Source of the DNA: an uncultured Alistipes sp.
GTDB taxonomy: Bacteria; Bacteroidota; Bacteroidia; Bacteroidales; Rikenellaceae
NCBI RefSeq assembly: GCF_902388705.1
Contig: NZ_CABMQJ010000009.1
Location: 1-64,000 of the forward strand
Direction of reading: 5' to 3'
Length of the DNA stretch: 64,000 bases
Positions 51,733 through 60,354 of the stretch are shown here, piece by piece (the stretch's first letter is position 1; the number at the start of each line of letters is the position of its first letter). The translations under genes and the position numbers were made by a program. The notes under the pieces are model-generated. The model did no database searches. It was not told the origin of the DNA and was given only the letters and a program-made list of their open reading frames with translations.

Positions 51733-53064
51733 ATGGAAACGATTAAATTAGACATCTCCAAAACGGGCATTGCGGTTTCGGCCGACTCCGCGACCAGGGC
51801 ACAGGCAGCCAACGCACTGCTGCAGTCGGGCAAGGGTGCCGGCAACGACTTCCTGGGGTGGGTGCACCTCCCCTCGTCGATTTCGGCGGCCGACATCGAG
51901 GCCATCGAAAAGCAGGCGGCAAAACTCCGCGCGAAAGCCGAAGTCATCATCTGCATCGGCATCGGCGGTTCGTACCTGGGCGCCAAGGCCGTACTCGAGG
52001 CCATGAGCGATTCGTTCAAGTTCCTGCACAAAAAGCAGACGGCCCCCACGGTGCTCTTCGCAGGCCAGAACATCTCCGAGGATTACACCTACGAACTGCT
52101 CGAAGCCGTCAAGGAGTATTCAATCGCAACCATCGTCATCTCCAAATCGGGTACGACGACCGAACCGGCCATCGCATTCCGCCTGATAAAGGCCGAAATC
52201 GAGAAACGCTACGGCAAGAAAGAGGCTGCCGAGCGTATCGTGGCCATTACCGACAAGGCGCGCGGGGCGCTGAAGACGCTCGCCACCAACGAGGGTTACC
52301 CGACGTTCGTCATTCCCGACGACGTGGGCGGACGGTTCTCGGTGCTCACGCCCGTAGGCCTGCTGCCGCTGGCCGCAGCCGGCGTCGACATCGCCGAACT
52401 GGTGCGCGGCGCGCAGGAGATGGAGCGTGCGACGGCCGACGGCACGCCGTTCGAAAAGAACCCGGCTGCCATCTACGCCGCCGTGCGCAACGAACTCTAC
52501 AACGGAGGCAAGAAAATCGAAATTCTCGGTTCCTACGAGCCCAAACTCCAGTATATCAACGAGTGGTGGAAACAGCTCTACGGCGAAAGCGAAGGTAAGG
52601 ACGGCAAGGGCATCTTCCCGGCAAGCGTCACGCTGACGGCCGATTTGCACTCGATGGGGCAGTATATCCAGGACGGCGAGCGCACGTTGTTCGAAACCAT
52701 CATCTCGGTAGCCAAACCCGCACATGAAGTGATTATCGAAGCCGACGGGGAAAACCTCGACGGCCTCAACTTCCTGGCCGGGAAACGCATCTCGGAGGTC
52801 AACCGCATGGCCGAACTGGGCGTGCAACTGGCGCATGTGGACGGCGGCGTGCCCAATATCCGCATCGAAATCCCGGAAATCGGCGAGCACGCCATTGGCG
52901 CCCTGCTCTACTTCTTCGAAAAAGCCTGCGGCATCAGCGGCTATATGCTCGGCGTCAATCCGTTCGACCAGCCCGGCGTGGAGGCCTACAAGAAGAACAT
53001 GTTCGCCCTGCTGGACAAACCCGGCTACGAAGAGGCGTCGAAAGCCATCAAGGCCCGGCTGTAA
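51733..53064 (+). CDS. pgi: Glucose-6-phosphate isomerase
   Basis: 443 residues, the short bacterial form. Motifs: ICIGIGGSYLGAKAVLEAM, VISKSGTTTEPAIAFRL, PDDVGGRFSVLTPVGLLPLAAAG, GSYEPKLQYINEWWKQLYGESEGK, LHSMGQYIQDG and the C-terminal NPFDQPGVEAYKKNMFALL. It interconverts glucose-6-phosphate and fructose-6-phosphate in glycolysis. It is cotranscribed with gpsA and ends at a good terminator. Confidence 0.97.
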   Translation: METIKLDISKTGIAVSADSATRAQAANALLQSGKGAGNDFLGWVHLPSSISAADIEAIEKQAAKLRAKAEVIICIGIGGSYLGAKAVLEAMSDSFKFLHKKQTAPTVLFAGQNISEDYTYELLEAVKEYSIATIVISKSGTTTEPAIAFRLIKAEIEKRYGKKEAAERIVAITDKARGALKTLATNEGYPTFVIPDDVGGRFSVLTPVGLLPLAAAGVDIAELVRGAQEMERATADGTPFEKNPAAIYAAVRNELYNGGKKIEILGSYEPKLQYINEWWKQLYGESEGKDGKGIFPASVTLTADLHSMGQYIQDGERTLFETIISVAKPAHEVIIEADGENLDGLNFLAGKRISEVNRMAELGVQLAHVDGGVPNIRIEIPEIGEHAIGALLYFFEKACGISGYMLGVNPFDQPGVEAYKKNMFALLDKPGYEEASKAIKARL

Positions 53065-53081
53065 GCACACCGGCATACGGT

Positions 53082-53112
53082 AAAAGGCGGAACCTTTCGT
53101 GTTCCGCCTTTT
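53082..53112 (+). terminator. Terminator of gpsA-pgi
   Basis: AAAAGGCGGAAC (53082-53093), loop CTTTCGT, then GTTCCGCCTTTT (53101-53112): a perfect 12-bp stem. Confidence 0.9.
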
Positions 53113-53262
53113 GCTTTGCCCGCCGGGCTGCAGTCCATGCCGACACGTCCGGCACGAAACCCCGTGCGACACCCCGCAGGGCATACGGTGCAGGCTCCTC
53201 TGGCATAAAAAATGCATTCGCGGGAATAAATCCCCCAAAAGAATTCACTCCATTGCAAGCCT

Positions 53263-54000
53263 ATGAAAGTCCGCCCGTTATTGGTACTGCTGTTATTCGT
53301 GGTATCGACATGTATCCTCATCTGGATATTCTTCGCAGCGATGCGCGAGCGCAAGTCGCCGCAGCACTCGCCGTGGGAGGAAATCCTGTCGGATTTGGAC
53401 GCATGCTGCCGCCGTAAACACATCCAATCGGCACAGTTCGACCACTTTGCGGACATCGCTGCGAAAGAGCATCGGCACGATGCCGCACGGCTGTTCCGCG
53501 CCATGGCGTTCGCCGAACGGCTGCACGAATACAACTGCGCAGACGTAATCGTGCGGTCCGGCGGCAACTACACTCCGCCGGTAAAAGTCACGGTGTTCCA
53601 CGGCACGACCGACAGCAACCTGCAACGAAGCATCGACTACGAACGCCGCACGCTCGAAACGCATTCCACGGACGACATCGGCCGGGCGCTCGCCAAAGGC
53701 AACCGCTATGCGGCCCGCACCTTAATCTGGGCACGTGCAGGGGATGTCCGGCACCTGGCGCTGATCGCACGCTGCCGCAGGACGGCACCCGGAGCCCAAA
53801 CCCACACCGGCCACACACCCGGCATAAGCGCCGCCCCGGGAAATGAAGCCGGCGCATCTCCGGCCTCCGATCAGTCCGACAACCCCGCGGAGAGCTATCT
53901 GGTCTGCCCCGTATGCGGAAACATCTACGCCGCGGACTACTGCGACCCGTATTGCCCCCACTGCCTGACCGACGGCCGGCTGTTCATCCGGTTCGAATAA
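53263..54000 (+). CDS. Membrane-tethered, degenerate rubrerythrin-like protein
   Basis: 245 residues. An N-terminal membrane anchor (about 5-27) is followed by two helix pairs that follow the rubrerythrin ferritin-like pattern: HFADIAAKEHRHDAARLFRA and AERLHEYN (Glu85-x2-His88 kept), then TTDSNLQRSIDYERR and the helix with Asp161-x2-His164. Several iron ligands of normal rubrerythrin appear lost; by eye the helix-1 Glu is Lys52. A Pro/Ala/Gly-rich linker (about 172-208) leads to a C-terminal rubredoxin-like knot with Cys215-x2-Cys218 and Cys231-x2-Cys234. Rubrerythrins detoxify peroxide. Here the di-iron site looks partial, so the rubredoxin centre may be the working part. The side of the membrane is unclear. 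Confidence 0.75.
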   Translation: MKVRPLLVLLLFVVSTCILIWIFFAAMRERKSPQHSPWEEILSDLDACCRRKHIQSAQFDHFADIAAKEHRHDAARLFRAMAFAERLHEYNCADVIVRSGGNYTPPVKVTVFHGTTDSNLQRSIDYERRTLETHSTDDIGRALAKGNRYAARTLIWARAGDVRHLALIARCRRTAPGAQTHTGHTPGISAAPGNEAGASPASDQSDNPAESYLVCPVCGNIYAADYCDPYCPHCLTDGRLFIRFE

Positions 54001-54033
54001 AAAAATGGACGGACTTTATAAAGTCCGTCCATT
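54001..54033 (-). terminator. Terminator of the surface-polysaccharide operon
   Basis: AATGGACGGACTT (54004-54016), loop TATA, then AAGTCCGTCCATT (54021-54033): a perfect 13-bp stem. On the minus strand it is followed by TTTTT (54005-54001), so it fits transcription coming from the operon at 54.1-64 kb. Confidence 0.88.
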
Positions 54034-54084
54034 AATTGCCGGCAAAACCGGTCGTTTCCGAAATTTCCATCGGACAGCCCCCGG

Positions 54085-55200
54085 CTATAGGGAATCGTAT
54101 ATTTCCGCTATTTTGGCATCGATGCTTTCCCACGTAAAATTCCGTATCACACGCTCACGGCCGGCGGCTCCCATTCCCGCATGCATCTCGGAATCAGACA
54201 GCAACATATCGACGGCCCCGGCAAAAGCAGCCGCATTCCCGTTTTCCACTTCGATTCCGGTCACCCCGTTCAGATTGACGAAATTCACCCCCGATGTAGG
54301 AATCGTAAAAGTAACAGGCGGAGTTTTACAATACATGGCCTGTAACAAGACGATCCCGAATGCCTCGGCAGAAGTTATCGACGGGAAAGCAAATACGGAT
54401 GCTGCATGCAGATATAGTTTCAACTCGTCGTCGGGAATTCGCCCGACAAAATGGATGCGCGGAGAATCCGACATGGCTTTCAGCTCCTCTGTTAAAGGGC
54501 CCTCTCCGCCGATTACGACCACACAATCGTTTTTTATCATCCTTTCAGCCTCTATCAGGTATTCGAACCCCTTATACGGGACATGCCGACCGAAAGCGAG
54601 CACGACCGGTTTATTGCCAAAACGCCGTTTTAACTCCTCAATGCGTTTTTCGTCATCAGGCGATATATCCAGATCATCGGTCGTAATCACATTTTCGACC
54701 ACGGTACACTTTTTCTGAAATTTACCAAGGGCTGCCGCATCAGTCTGCAATTTAGGGCTCGTGGCAATAATAACATCTGCCCGCCGGAACAACCACTGTT
54801 CGATTGGCCGGTAGCAGGCATAGAGCATTTTCGACGTGCATATCTCGGCATGGTAGTGAACAATCAGTTTACACCGCCGCGGAATCACGAGAAGCAGATA
54901 AAGACTTACCAGCGGATTGGGAGCATGAAAATGGATGATATGCGGTTCGAAAGATGAAATCAGTCTTTTCAATCGGCCAAAATAAGAAAAAGAAACAGGC
55001 TGGCTGGCCACACTGGCAAAAGGCCCTACCCTGGTTATTTCAACACCTTCGTACACATCGTTCATACTGTCCCTATCGCCATTGAAGCAGACAACCCGAT
55101 GCTGATACCGATGCGAATGCACGATAATTTCGTGGCACACAGTTTCAATCCCGCCTATATACGGCGGATAGAATTTCGAAATATGAAGAATTTTTTTCAT
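54085..55200 (-). CDS. Glycosyltransferase, GT4 family
   Basis: 371 residues, GT-B fold. Start KKILHISKFYPPYIGGIETV is typical of GT4 enzymes. Later VLAFGRHVPYKGFEYLIEAERM and the E-x7-E region SAEAFGIVLLQAMY bind the nucleotide sugar. It is the last gene of the polysaccharide operon and overlaps the preceding GT2 gene by four bases. Probably it adds a sugar to the repeat unit on the cytoplasmic membrane face; donor and acceptor are not known. Confidence 0.93.
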   Translation of the reverse strand: MKKILHISKFYPPYIGGIETVCHEIIVHSHRYQHRVVCFNGDRDSMNDVYEGVEITRVGPFASVASQPVSFSYFGRLKRLISSFEPHIIHFHAPNPLVSLYLLLVIPRRCKLIVHYHAEICTSKMLYACYRPIEQWLFRRADVIIATSPKLQTDAAALGKFQKKCTVVENVITTDDLDISPDDEKRIEELKRRFGNKPVVLAFGRHVPYKGFEYLIEAERMIKNDCVVVIGGEGPLTEELKAMSDSPRIHFVGRIPDDELKLYLHAASVFAFPSITSAEAFGIVLLQAMYCKTPPVTFTIPTSGVNFVNLNGVTGIEVENGNAAAFAGAVDMLLSDSEMHAGMGAAGRERVIRNFTWESIDAKIAEIYDSL

Positions 55201-55955
55201 GATACAGGATTAAAAAAAGACGAAATCCCCCAATGTCTTTTCAACAAGGCCCAAAAACATAATAATCGGTATTTCACCTTGAACATGAGCGAAAAAGAAC
55301 TTTGCCTACAGGAACTCGACACAGTCGCCTCGTGCCTTCGATAAAATAAAAGGGGCTGATTTACAAAAGCGACCTTCCCGCGCAGGCAAGCCAGCAGCCC
55401 AAGCCAGATGTCGTGTGGAACGGTATGAGCAGGAAAAGGCAAGGCACTATCGAGCAACTCCCGACGAAAGGCCATACACGACCCGAGAAACGAATTGCGT
55501 ATGAGATTACGAAGCACTCCGGGCCGCGAATCGTTAAGTTCAAAATAAGATTCATGCATGATCCGTAGAGAGGCGTCAGTGACCTTGCAGTCCGAGAGGA
55601 CAAGCAGATGGTCGCGCAACGCCGAACTCATGACGTTCACCTTGCCCGGAAGCCATACGTCATCCTGGTCCGCCAAAAAAATAAAATCCCCCTTTGCATG
55701 ATACAAGGCATTTTCAACATTGTGTGTCGTATAATCAAAAGTATGGGGAAACCGCACCAACTTGTCATGATGCAAAACCCTGATACGGGAATCGCCTATT
55801 CCAGAAATGATATCGAGTGTACAGTCAACCGATCCGTCATCGGATACGATTACTTCATCGTTTGGGCCTAATTGGGCAATAATGGAAACGAGTTGTTCGC
55901 GAATATATTTTTCACCGTTATATGTAGCAACACAGACAGAGATCATGAGACTCAT
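55197..55955 (-). CDS. Glycosyltransferase, GT2 family
   Basis: 252 residues, GT-A fold. Motifs: ISVCVATYNGEKYIREQL, VIVSDDGSVD (nucleotide binding), FIFLADQDDVW (metal-binding D-x-D region) and HDIWLGLLACLRG. It is one of five transferases in the operon. The four-base overlap with the next gene suggests translational coupling. Sugar specificity is unknown. Confidence 0.92.
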   Translation of the reverse strand: MSLMISVCVATYNGEKYIREQLVSIIAQLGPNDEVIVSDDGSVDCTLDIISGIGDSRIRVLHHDKLVRFPHTFDYTTHNVENALYHAKGDFIFLADQDDVWLPGKVNVMSSALRDHLLVLSDCKVTDASLRIMHESYFELNDSRPGVLRNLIRNSFLGSCMAFRRELLDSALPFPAHTVPHDIWLGLLACLRGKVAFVNQPLLFYRRHEATVSSSCRQSSFSLMFKVKYRLLCFWALLKRHWGISSFFNPVS

Positions 55956-56026
55956 TCATTGACAACCTACGTGTAGCAATGCGCGAGAAAAATCCCGCAT
56001 TTATTATACACGTAAAATATTCAGCA

Positions 56027-56851
56027 CTAAAATAAATAGCGGGTAAAAAAACATTTCAAAAAATAAACACTTCGGGTACGGATCGTCAAACCTATTGTAT
56101 GTGACAAGACACAATATTGCCTGAATATCCAGTCCGCCATATCATAATATTCACAATTCCGGGCACAGGCAATATAGATATCGAACCGCTGTTTCAATTT
56201 TTCCGGATCAGTTTCCAAATTGGAAAAGTGCTGCATACACTCACAAGACAAAAGATAGAAACACCGGACACCGACATGCAACAATTTCCGGATAAATTGC
56301 ATATCGGCAAAATCCAGCCATACCTTCTCATCGTATCCACCACTTTGCATAAACAATGAGGTTTTCACACACAACCCGCTATTGATAACCAAATACTGCC
56401 GGATGGGATAAGTCTTTTCTGCAACCAAATGCGTAGCCTGTTTTCTCCAACGCTTCATGGGCGACAACAAACTTTTACCAGACAATGACACCCGTGGCGC
56501 AAACACCTGGATTCCCGGATTCTCCTGAATAGCCTTCACATAAGATTGGAGAAAATTATCGGGTAGGACAGTATCCTGATCCAATAACAACACCCAGTCA
56601 AACCCCTTTTCTTCTGCATAACGGGCTGCCGCATTATAGGCGGCTCCCAAACCCGTATTTCCCGGACAATGGAAATAATGTATGTCTGGGAATTCAGAAA
56701 GCCCGACATCTGCCAACGGGGAATTATCATAAATGAAAAAATCGACAGTTGCATCACAATCCCCCACCTGCCTGTAAAGAGACAGAAAGGATGCGGACCG
56801 ATTCAATTGCATTTTGTATAATACGACAACACACAAGATATTGACCGCCAT
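56027..56851 (-). CDS. Glycosyltransferase, GT2 family, rhamnosyltransferase-like
   Basis: 274 residues. DFFIYDNSP, PGNTGLGAAYNAAARYA and WVLLLDQDTVLP are characteristic of the GT2 group often labelled rhamnosyltransferase; the D-x-D is within DQDT. It lies 5 bp before the next GT4 start in the operon order, and its composition is AT-richer than the genome backbone. The 71-bp gap downstream to the next GT2 gene shows no feature. Confidence 0.9.
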   Translation of the reverse strand: MAVNILCVVVLYKMQLNRSASFLSLYRQVGDCDATVDFFIYDNSPLADVGLSEFPDIHYFHCPGNTGLGAAYNAAARYAEEKGFDWVLLLDQDTVLPDNFLQSYVKAIQENPGIQVFAPRVSLSGKSLLSPMKRWRKQATHLVAEKTYPIRQYLVINSGLCVKTSLFMQSGGYDEKVWLDFADMQFIRKLLHVGVRCFYLLSCECMQHFSNLETDPEKLKQRFDIYIACARNCEYYDMADWIFRQYCVLSHTIGLTIRTRSVYFLKCFFTRYLF

Positions 56852-56855
56852 ACAT

Positions 56856-58007
56856 CTATTTTTTTAATCTCTCAATAACTGGACACAGTACGCTTTGCCA
56901 GGACAGCTCCTGTAAATCGGAATTATTATATACGTCAACAACTGTCTTTCCATCAATAATATGCTGTAATACATCTTGCAAATGAGCAAAATCCTCTTGC
57001 TTTATAAACTCTCCGTATTTTCCTTCAATCAAATCGTGAGCAGCACCGACTTCGGTCGACACCAGATAGCAACCAAACCGTTTGGCCTCATTTAAAACAA
57101 GTCCGTAACTTTCCCAGCGCGAAGTAAGAACAAATACTTTGGCCCGATTATAATATTCCCATAAAGTCCGTTTATCGAAAATTGCCCCTATAAAAATCAA
57201 CGAGTCCTTTTTATCCGGATGTGTTTTGAAAAAACGGTCAATTTCTATTTTAAAATGTGGTTCGACAGAACCGATAAAATAAAATTTCCAATCTTGCAGC
57301 TCAAGCTTTTCCAAAGCCTTAAGGAGCATTTCGGTATTTTTCTCTTCAGTTCCAAGCCGCCCGACCGTCAGCATGATATTTTCTTTTTCGGGAAAAGGTT
57401 TCGGAATAACCCCCAGGCGGCTCCGCAGGCGCTCATCGAATCCATTGGGAGCAAAGACCAGTTTATCTCCAAAAGCTAAATAAGGAGAACTACTTTCAGA
57501 CATGGTATGAAACGCCTCCATCGTTTCACACGATATGACATCAATCTTTCTGATTGCCATCCTGTACAAACAACGCCTGACCCATTCACCCGGATTCCAT
57601 CCCCAGGAAGAGGAGTTGGGAAATTTTTCAATAATATGCTGATTGGTATCGCATTTAACATATACTTTCCCCCGGGGATTAAAAACCTTGTAAAGAATAG
57701 CCTCGATTACAGTCTGAACAGAATAATGAAATCGCATTAAAATGTCGATTTTCTTCGCATGCCGAATCAGATACCACCAGAAAAACACAAGTTTGTACCA
57801 GCCATTGCCCCGGTCGCCGCGACGAAAAAGAAACCGGTACCGTATTCCGTCGAGCTCAACGGGAAAATCGCGGTTTGTTGCGCTTGTGAGCGACACAATC
57901 TCAACCTTGCATCCGAGCGCCCGCCCGAGGTAATCGGGCACACAAGTGACATCCTTGCCAACATGCTCGCGCTCCATGTAAAGAAATGTCATGGTCAGAT
58001 TAGGCAT
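56856..58007 (-). CDS. Glycosyltransferase, GT4 family
   Basis: 383 residues of GT-B type. N-terminal segment with ERE-HVGKDVTCVPDYLGRAL, then NIMLTVGRLGTEEKNTEMLLKAL and the C-terminal nucleotide-binding region FVLTSRWESYGLVLNEAKRFGC, with Glu-x7-Glu. It follows the polymerase gene by 8 bp in transcription order. AT-rich codon use marks it as part of the horizontally variable core of the polysaccharide locus. Confidence 0.92.
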   Translation of the reverse strand: MPNLTMTFLYMEREHVGKDVTCVPDYLGRALGCKVEIVSLTSATNRDFPVELDGIRYRFLFRRGDRGNGWYKLVFFWWYLIRHAKKIDILMRFHYSVQTVIEAILYKVFNPRGKVYVKCDTNQHIIEKFPNSSSWGWNPGEWVRRCLYRMAIRKIDVISCETMEAFHTMSESSSPYLAFGDKLVFAPNGFDERLRSRLGVIPKPFPEKENIMLTVGRLGTEEKNTEMLLKALEKLELQDWKFYFIGSVEPHFKIEIDRFFKTHPDKKDSLIFIGAIFDKRTLWEYYNRAKVFVLTSRWESYGLVLNEAKRFGCYLVSTEVGAAHDLIEGKYGEFIKQEDFAHLQDVLQHIIDGKTVVDVYNNSDLQELSWQSVLCPVIERLKK

Positions 58008-58015
58008 AACTAATA

Positions 58016-59035
58016 TTATTTAAGTAACTCTTCGATAAAAAGACGGCCATATATAATGGCGGCACTATACCCTACTATAATCCACTCACCCACCATACGA
58101 AACGGAATAAGGTAAAGCAGCATCGGGTAAAGCAGAATATCTACACAGGTCAATAGTTCCGTAATGCGAAGCCCGGCGACCAGACTGTTTTTAAAAAGTG
58201 GGAGAGCTGCTAGACCACAAGCCATGATCTTCAACAGTAAAGGAGCATAACGGTTAAAAATCGCTATTTTACGGACGTTCCACAAAAGAATCAAAAAAAG
58301 AGCAATTCGGGTCATTTGGAATGTTCCAAAAATATTGGCACCTCCGTCATCCGTAATTTCTACGCTATATATATCTATTTTACTCTGTACGAAATCAATG
58401 GGAATAAACGATAACAACGAGGTAAAGTAAATACCGCATAAAGAGAGAGTATACCCGCCCAAGATAACTCCCGACCAAGTATAGCGATTAATTTGTTTCC
58501 CGGACAGAAACCACAACGGAATCATCAGCAAAGCCGATGCATGGAACATCGTAGCAAGCAATACAAACATGAAATATTGCTTCCAGTTTTTTTCGTAAAG
58601 GGACTTTATCGAAAGCAGCAGAATACCACATGCTACGGAAGCACGTATTTGTGTCATATCCTGCAGAATCATCAGATTTCCAATCCATATGAGCAAACTC
58701 GGAAAGACAAAAGCCGAATAACGCTCGATAGCAATGAATTTAAGGGGTATACCAATCAGTGCATAAACCAACATCAAACCGACGACATTTCCTCCAAAGA
58801 GGTCCCGCACCAGAAACCGGATTACTAAAAACGTAGGCTCGACCAGCAACCAGTTTGTTCGGAACATTTCGTCATAAGCGGCATAATCCTTATCGATCTC
58901 ACCGCGAAAGCCGACAATAAGCACTGCTGCCAGACAGAATGTCCAGTATATTATTTTTGCCCGTTGATTTTCATATGGAGGATTCCAGAGGCTAAAGGCA
59001 ATACAAATGACGAAAAAGATAATGACTGAAATCAT
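58016..59035 (-). CDS. EpsG-family polysaccharide polymerase (Wzy-like)
   Basis: 339 residues with about nine or ten membrane segments, for example IIFFVICIAFSLWN and ALLMIPLWFLSG. The pattern RGEIDKDYAAYDEMF near the N-terminus and MTQIRASVACGILLLS are typical of EpsG proteins, which polymerise repeat units of surface polysaccharides. It sits among glycosyltransferases and near a flippase, which supports a Wzy role. Sequence conservation in this family is low, so specificity cannot be read. Confidence 0.82.
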   Translation of the reverse strand: MISVIIFFVICIAFSLWNPPYENQRAKIIYWTFCLAAVLIVGFRGEIDKDYAAYDEMFRTNWLLVEPTFLVIRFLVRDLFGGNVVGLMLVYALIGIPLKFIAIERYSAFVFPSLLIWIGNLMILQDMTQIRASVACGILLLSIKSLYEKNWKQYFMFVLLATMFHASALLMIPLWFLSGKQINRYTWSGVILGGYTLSLCGIYFTSLLSFIPIDFVQSKIDIYSVEITDDGGANIFGTFQMTRIALFLILLWNVRKIAIFNRYAPLLLKIMACGLAALPLFKNSLVAGLRITELLTCVDILLYPMLLYLIPFRMVGEWIIVGYSAAIIYGRLFIEELLK

Positions 59036-59085
59036 CAGGAATGTATTATTTTAAACTTCTGGCAATAAGTTTCAACATCACGATC

Positions 59086-60267
59086 TTAACAATAAATAAA
59101 TCCAATCCGTATGAGTTGTTCCCGTAATTGTCGGGCCACGGATACCGGAGAAAGCTGCTGGCGGATATTAATAAAATCGGTGTCAGGAACAAACCTTCCA
59201 TTGAGAATTTCGGTAAGTTGTTCTACCATAACCATCGGAGACGGCGCCAAGACACCAAATCTCCCATATTTAGAGAACAAATAGTTAAAATAATCATTTT
59301 CCAATGCAATAATAGGCTTTCCAAGCGTAATGGCATCCATTACAGCACCACTCGCAGTCACAGCATATGTTTCCCGCGAATGGAGAAAAAGCAGATAATC
59401 GGCTTTAGCAAGCCTGTGAATCAACTGTTCGCGGGACATTTGGCAATTTACAGGCAACGTCGCCACCCCCAATGTCGCAAGATATTCATTATCTACACCA
59501 GCGACATGCCCTGTCACGGAAATTGACAGACGCAAACGATAATCATCAGGGATAGCCTTGACAAATTCTAGAAAAGCATCGGCCCCTTTTTGTTTGTTCA
59601 GCGTCCCCACCGTACTGATGCTTATTCTACCGGATGTATAAGAATCGGACTGCGGATTTCTACTGGCAAGACAGGGATGGTCAAAAACTATGAAACGCTC
59701 TATTTTATCCGTAGAGATATAAGATGCCAAATTCTCTTTTAACTTTTCTCCTAAAATTGAAAAATAAAGGTTGTCTGCAATTCGAATTCTGGGATTTCGG
59801 AAAAAAGAACGGACCAAACGGGCAATAAGTTTCGTTAGGATTCCTTGTGGAGTACGGTCATGCGTCAGATATTCCAATTCACCGTGACAACAGACGATTA
59901 TTTTGCGCTTCCGAAATTTATTCAAAAAATTCAGTACCCGTAGTGCAAATACATTATTATAGGGAATAACAAGTAAAGCACCCACCGGAATACACCACAG
60001 GTATTTCCAAATATTCCATGCGCCACATAGATAACGCCACAATAATGAAAGACGCCCATTCCCTTCAGGAACAAAAACAGGTTCATAGCGGACTTTTGCA
60101 AGCGTTTCTTCGTCGAGCAAAGTCTTCATATTAACATAACTGCTGCACGACAATCGGCACTCAACTTGGCCGAAAATCAAGACACACATTTCCAGCAATG
60201 CCGCGTTATACACTTCATGTGTCTGGCGCACTCCAAATGTATCTACATAATAAATCTGCTGTTCCAT
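59086..60267 (-). CDS. Glycosyltransferase (GT-B fold) behind a poly-G tract
   Basis: 393 residues. The N-terminal half has VCCHGELEYL; the C-terminal half has ISISTVGTLNKQKGADAFLEF and ASGAVMDAITLGKPIIAL, which fit a GT4-like transferase, though less canonical than its neighbours. Upstream, on the minus strand, a -7 box TAGCTTTG (60330-60337) is followed at once by nine C (60321-60329), 53 bases before the start. Expression may therefore vary with tract length. It lies between the flippase and polymerase genes of the operon. Confidence 0.8.
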   Translation of the reverse strand: MEQQIYYVDTFGVRQTHEVYNAALLEMCVLIFGQVECRLSCSSYVNMKTLLDEETLAKVRYEPVFVPEGNGRLSLLWRYLCGAWNIWKYLWCIPVGALLVIPYNNVFALRVLNFLNKFRKRKIIVCCHGELEYLTHDRTPQGILTKLIARLVRSFFRNPRIRIADNLYFSILGEKLKENLASYISTDKIERFIVFDHPCLASRNPQSDSYTSGRISISTVGTLNKQKGADAFLEFVKAIPDDYRLRLSISVTGHVAGVDNEYLATLGVATLPVNCQMSREQLIHRLAKADYLLFLHSRETYAVTASGAVMDAITLGKPIIALENDYFNYLFSKYGRFGVLAPSPMVMVEQLTEILNGRFVPDTDFINIRQQLSPVSVARQLREQLIRIGFIYC

Positions 60268-60320
60268 CTCTTAAAGTTCGCGACCCGCTGTTTGACAATT
60301 AAAGAATAACCCGAATGGGA

Positions 60321-60329
60321 GGGGGGGGG
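60321..60329 (+). repeat. Nine-G tract directly after a minus-strand -7 box
   Basis: Nine G on the plus strand, nine C on the transcribed (minus) sense. The tract begins immediately downstream of the -7 box at 60330-60337, so it would cover the transcription start point of the glycosyltransferase gene. Confidence 0.85.
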
Positions 60330-60337
60330 CAAAGCTA
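60330..60337 (-). promoter_or_regulatory. Internal -7 box of the polysaccharide operon
   Basis: CAAAGCTA reads TAGCTTTG on the minus strand, a match to TAnnTTTG in the gap between the flippase and the glycosyltransferase genes. No clear -33 box is seen. Confidence 0.5.
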
Positions 60338-60354
60338 CCTGGTACGCCTCATTT

